A DNA stretch of 64,000 nt. It comes from Sphingomonas jeddahensis (GTDB taxonomy: Bacteria; Pseudomonadota; Alphaproteobacteria; Sphingomonadales; Sphingomonadaceae). The stretch is from positions 174,466 to 238,465 of the forward strand of contig NZ_MPSB01000004.1 of assembly GCF_001981525.1 (NCBI RefSeq), in the 5' to 3' direction. Each line of letters starts with the position of its first letter. The first letter of the stretch is position 1. A program made the position numbers and the translations under genes. The notes beneath the pieces were generated by a model, which saw only the letters and a list, made by a program, of their open reading frames with translations, did no database searches and was not told where the DNA came from. Positions 61,627 to 64,000 of the stretch are shown here, one piece after another.

Positions 61627-63930
61627 ATGGCGAGCAGGGCGCAACCGTCCTTGTGGCGCGAGACGGTGAAGGCAGGGGCGGTGCGCAGTGGCGCGCTGGC
61701 AACCGCCATCACATTGTTCGTGGCCACCGCGCTGATGGCGCTCGCACTGGCGAGCTATCGACCGGGTGACAGCGCGCTCAACACCGCCTCGGGCGCCGCC
61801 ACCGGCAACCTGATGGGGGTGCCCGGCGCATGGTTTGCGGATCTGGCGCTCACGTTGTTCGGCCCGGCCGTGGCGCTGTTGCTGCCGATCGCCCCGATCG
61901 TCGCCTTGCGGCTGTGGCGCGATCAGCCGGCGGGCGCTTGGAAGCGGATGCTGCGCCAGGCGGTGCTTGGCGTCGCGCTGATGGCGGTGGCACTCGCCTG
62001 TGTCTCCGACGATGCGGTGTTGGCGCTGCCGTTCGGCTGGGGCGGTGCGGTCGGGCTGGGCGGCGTCGCGGCTGCGCGCTGGACGCTGGCGTTCGCCAAC
62101 AATCCGCAAGTGACCTGGTGGAGCATCATTGCGCTCGGCATCGTCACCGGCCTTGCCGGCGCGATCGTCTGGGGCCGCAGCCTGGAGGTCGATCTGCCAC
62201 GCGGCTGGCTGCCACGCCGCCGCCCGCGCCTGGCGTTGCCGGGAGCGGACGATGCGTGGGAGGGTGAGGAGGAACCCGCCGACCCGCCGCGCAAGGGGAT
62301 CGAACCGCGCGCAACCGCGCTGCCCGACACACGCCCCGCGCCCGTCATCAACGATCGCGCCGCGCCGCCCGCCACCGGCACGACGACCAAGGAACCCCGC
62401 CAGACCAAGCTGGCCCTGCGCGACGATTACGAGCTGCCGACGCTCGATATGCTGACGCCATCGCCGCCCTCGCAGAACGCGGCGATCGACAAGACCGCGC
62501 TGGAGCGCAATGCGCGCCTGCTCGAAACCGTGCTCGACGATTTCAACGTCAAGGGCGCAATCGTCGAGGTTCGCCCCGGCCCGGTCGTGACGATGTACGA
62601 ACTGGAGCCCGCACCCGGCATCAAGGCGACCCGAGTCATCAGCCTCGCCGACGACATCGCGCGCAACATGAGCGCGATCTCCGCGCGCGTCGCGACCATC
62701 CCCGGCCGCACCGTGATCGGCATCGAACTGCCCAATGCGAAGCGCGAGACGGTGTCGCTGCACGAGCTGATCGGCAGCCAGGCGTTCGAGGACCAGAATG
62801 CCTCGCTGCCCGTCATTCTGGGCAAGAACATCGCCGGCGACGCGGTGATCGCCGATCTCGCGCCGATGCCGCACCTGCTGGTGGCGGGTACCACCGGATC
62901 GGGCAAGTCGGTCGGCCTCAACGGCATGATCCTGTCGCTGCTCTATCGGCTCACCCCCGATCAGTGCCGCATGATCATGATCGATCCCAAGATGCTCGAA
63001 CTGTCGATGTATGACGACATTCCGCATCTCCTCTCCCCGGTCGTCACCGATCCGGCCAAGGCGGTGCGTGCGCTGAAATGGGCGGTCGAGCAGATGGAGG
63101 ATCGCTATCGCCAGATGTCCTCGCTCGGCGTACGCAGCCTGGGCGGCTTCAACGACAAGGTTCGCGCGGCCAAGGCCAAGGGCACGCCGCTCGGTCGCAA
63201 GGTCCAGTCGGGCTGGGACGAGAATGGCCGTCCCGTCTATGAGGAGGAGCAGCTCGATTATCAGGTGCTGCCGCAGATCGTCGTAATCGTCGACGAGCTG
63301 GCCGATCTGATGATGACAGCTGGCAAGGAAGTCGAATTCCTGATTCAGCGGCTTGCGCAAAAGGCACGCGCCGCTGGCATTCACCTGATCATGGCCACGC
63401 AGCGCCCGTCGGTCGACGTCATCACCGGCGTCATCAAGGCCAACCTGCCGACCCGCATCAGCTTCCACGTCACCTCCAAGATCGATTCGCGCACCATCCT
63501 GGGCGAGCAGGGCGCCGAGCAGCTGCTGGGGAAGGGCGACATGCTCTACATGCCTGGCGGCAAGGGCATCGTGCGCGTCCACGGTCCGTTCGTCAGCGAC
63601 GAGGAAGTGCAGCGGGTGACGGACCATTGGCGCTCGCAGGGGGTGCCGGATTACATCTCCTCCGTCACCGAAGAGCCCGAGCAGAGCTTCGAGATCGAAG
63701 GCGCGCCGAGCGGCGAGGACTCAGCCGAGGACCAGCAGTATCGCGCTGCGATTCAATTGGTGTGCGAAAGCCAGAAGGCATCGACCTCGTGGCTGCAGCG
63801 GCAGTTGCGGATCGGCTACAATTCGGCCGCACGACTGATCGAGCGGATGGAGAAGGACGGCATCGTCGGGCGGCCGGATCACGTGGGCCGGCGCGAAGTG
63901 CTGCGCGATGCCGAGGGGCATGCAATCTGA
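61627..63930 (+). CDS. ftsK: DNA translocase FtsK
   Basis: Septal DNA pump that clears and resolves chromosomes at division, 767 residues (SpoIIIE-like length). It has an N-terminal membrane domain of about four hydrophobic segments (21-45, 60-95, 112-135, 160-180), a short proline-rich linker, then the motor with VAGTTGSGKSVGLNGMILSLLYRL (Walker A near 421) and QIVVIVDELADLMMTAGKEVE (Walker B). The C-terminal gamma winged helix (AIQLVCESQKASTSWLQRQLRIGYNSAARLIERMEKDGIV) reads KOPS-type polarity sites. All parts are intact. Confidence 0.97.
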   Translation: MASRAQPSLWRETVKAGAVRSGALATAITLFVATALMALALASYRPGDSALNTASGAATGNLMGVPGAWFADLALTLFGPAVALLLPIAPIVALRLWRDQPAGAWKRMLRQAVLGVALMAVALACVSDDAVLALPFGWGGAVGLGGVAAARWTLAFANNPQVTWWSIIALGIVTGLAGAIVWGRSLEVDLPRGWLPRRRPRLALPGADDAWEGEEEPADPPRKGIEPRATALPDTRPAPVINDRAAPPATGTTTKEPRQTKLALRDDYELPTLDMLTPSPPSQNAAIDKTALERNARLLETVLDDFNVKGAIVEVRPGPVVTMYELEPAPGIKATRVISLADDIARNMSAISARVATIPGRTVIGIELPNAKRETVSLHELIGSQAFEDQNASLPVILGKNIAGDAVIADLAPMPHLLVAGTTGSGKSVGLNGMILSLLYRLTPDQCRMIMIDPKMLELSMYDDIPHLLSPVVTDPAKAVRALKWAVEQMEDRYRQMSSLGVRSLGGFNDKVRAAKAKGTPLGRKVQSGWDENGRPVYEEEQLDYQVLPQIVVIVDELADLMMTAGKEVEFLIQRLAQKARAAGIHLIMATQRPSVDVITGVIKANLPTRISFHVTSKIDSRTILGEQGAEQLLGKGDMLYMPGGKGIVRVHGPFVSDEEVQRVTDHWRSQGVPDYISSVTEEPEQSFEIEGAPSGEDSAEDQQYRAAIQLVCESQKASTSWLQRQLRIGYNSAARLIERMEKDGIVGRPDHVGRREVLRDAEGHAI

Positions 63931-63951
63931 GAGTGAGACAAGCCGCCCCGA

Positions 63952-64000
63952 TGAATCCTTCCCGCCAGGGGGAGGTGGCGCCGAAGGCGTTGGGGGGGGA
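63952..64000. repeat. Palindromic repeat C, cut by window end
   Basis: CCTTCCCGCCAGGGGGAGGT followed by GGCGCCGAAGGCGTTGGGGG, resembling one arm of the C family. The partner arm would lie beyond base 64000. Confidence 0.55.

Noticed and set aside
61600..63627. 675-codon open frame antisense to ftsK
   Set aside because: Shadow of ftsK; no recognisable domain and no plausible promoter or ribosome binding site.

Overview
The window is a GC-rich chromosomal stretch of an alphaproteobacterium, most likely a member of the Sphingomonadaceae (Sphingomonas-like). This rests on the C4-type 5-aminolevulinate synthase, an FzlA-like GST-fold protein, CobS/CobT, a MaeB-type malic enzyme, very high GC codon use and abundant short palindromic intergenic repeats. 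It is mainly core genome: there is no integrase, transposase, phage gene or CRISPR array.

Layout. 1-7.8 kb: 3' part of pepN, an S41 lipoprotein protease, a DUF1810 gene, a YbhB-like PEBP, two tandem tiny membrane-protein ORFs, a diguanylate cyclase, a periplasmic peroxiredoxin and hisN. 7.9-12 kb: lysC, ubiG, a class II aldolase and a zinc alcohol dehydrogenase. 12.4-21.9 kb: clpB with a heat-shock-like promoter, YjbQ, a nitronate monooxygenase-like protein, an S9 peptidase, a crotonase, an FzlA-like/CsaA-like pair and an outer-membrane barrel. 22-24 kb: tRNA-Phe and a tight infA-maf-RNase E/G-like-yacG run. 24-31.4 kb: 3-hydroxyacyl-CoA dehydrogenase, hemA, murI, plsY-dprA, a Crp-like regulator and murA. 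31.5-42.3 kb: a Baeyer-Villiger-type monooxygenase, a glycine-zipper lipoprotein, maeB, a DNA-alkyl methyltransferase, mutS, hslU and an acyl-CoA dehydrogenase. 42.6-47.4 kb: a MarR-controlled tripartite efflux operon (marR, outer-membrane factor, HlyD adaptor, DHA2 pump). 47.5-50.7 kb: an M16 protease and a small coupled protein. 50.7-55.6 kb: a compact minus-strand cluster of VOC, GST, DUF1428, DUF4287 and AHSA1-like genes facing a divergent HxlR-SCP2 regulator. 55.7-59.2 kb: cobS and cobT separated by a Phd/PIN toxin-antitoxin pair. 59.3-64 kb: a tiny membrane protein, ugd, a VOC protein and ftsK.

The most notable feature is the repeat load. At least three palindromic families (A: CCCGGxxTTGAxCCGGG or GCCGGGCTTGTCCCGGC cores; B: GAGCTTGTCGAAG cores; C: CCTCCCGCAAGCGGGAGG cores) sit mostly between genes. 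One B copy lies in frame inside mutS. One A copy of exactly 31 codons lies between the start codon and the lipoprotein signal of the efflux outer-membrane factor. One A copy supplies the C-terminus and stop codon of an AHSA1-like gene. A fourth, rarer hairpin (D) occurs twice within 3 kb.

Other points worth following are the toxin-antitoxin pair translationally coupled to cobT, the palindromic candidate operators at the marR and hxlR genes, and three uncatalogued small membrane-protein ORFs. No wholly new multi-gene system is demonstrable from sequence alone. The best candidates for something undescribed are the in-frame palindromic elements and the HxlR-SCP2 detoxification-like cluster.
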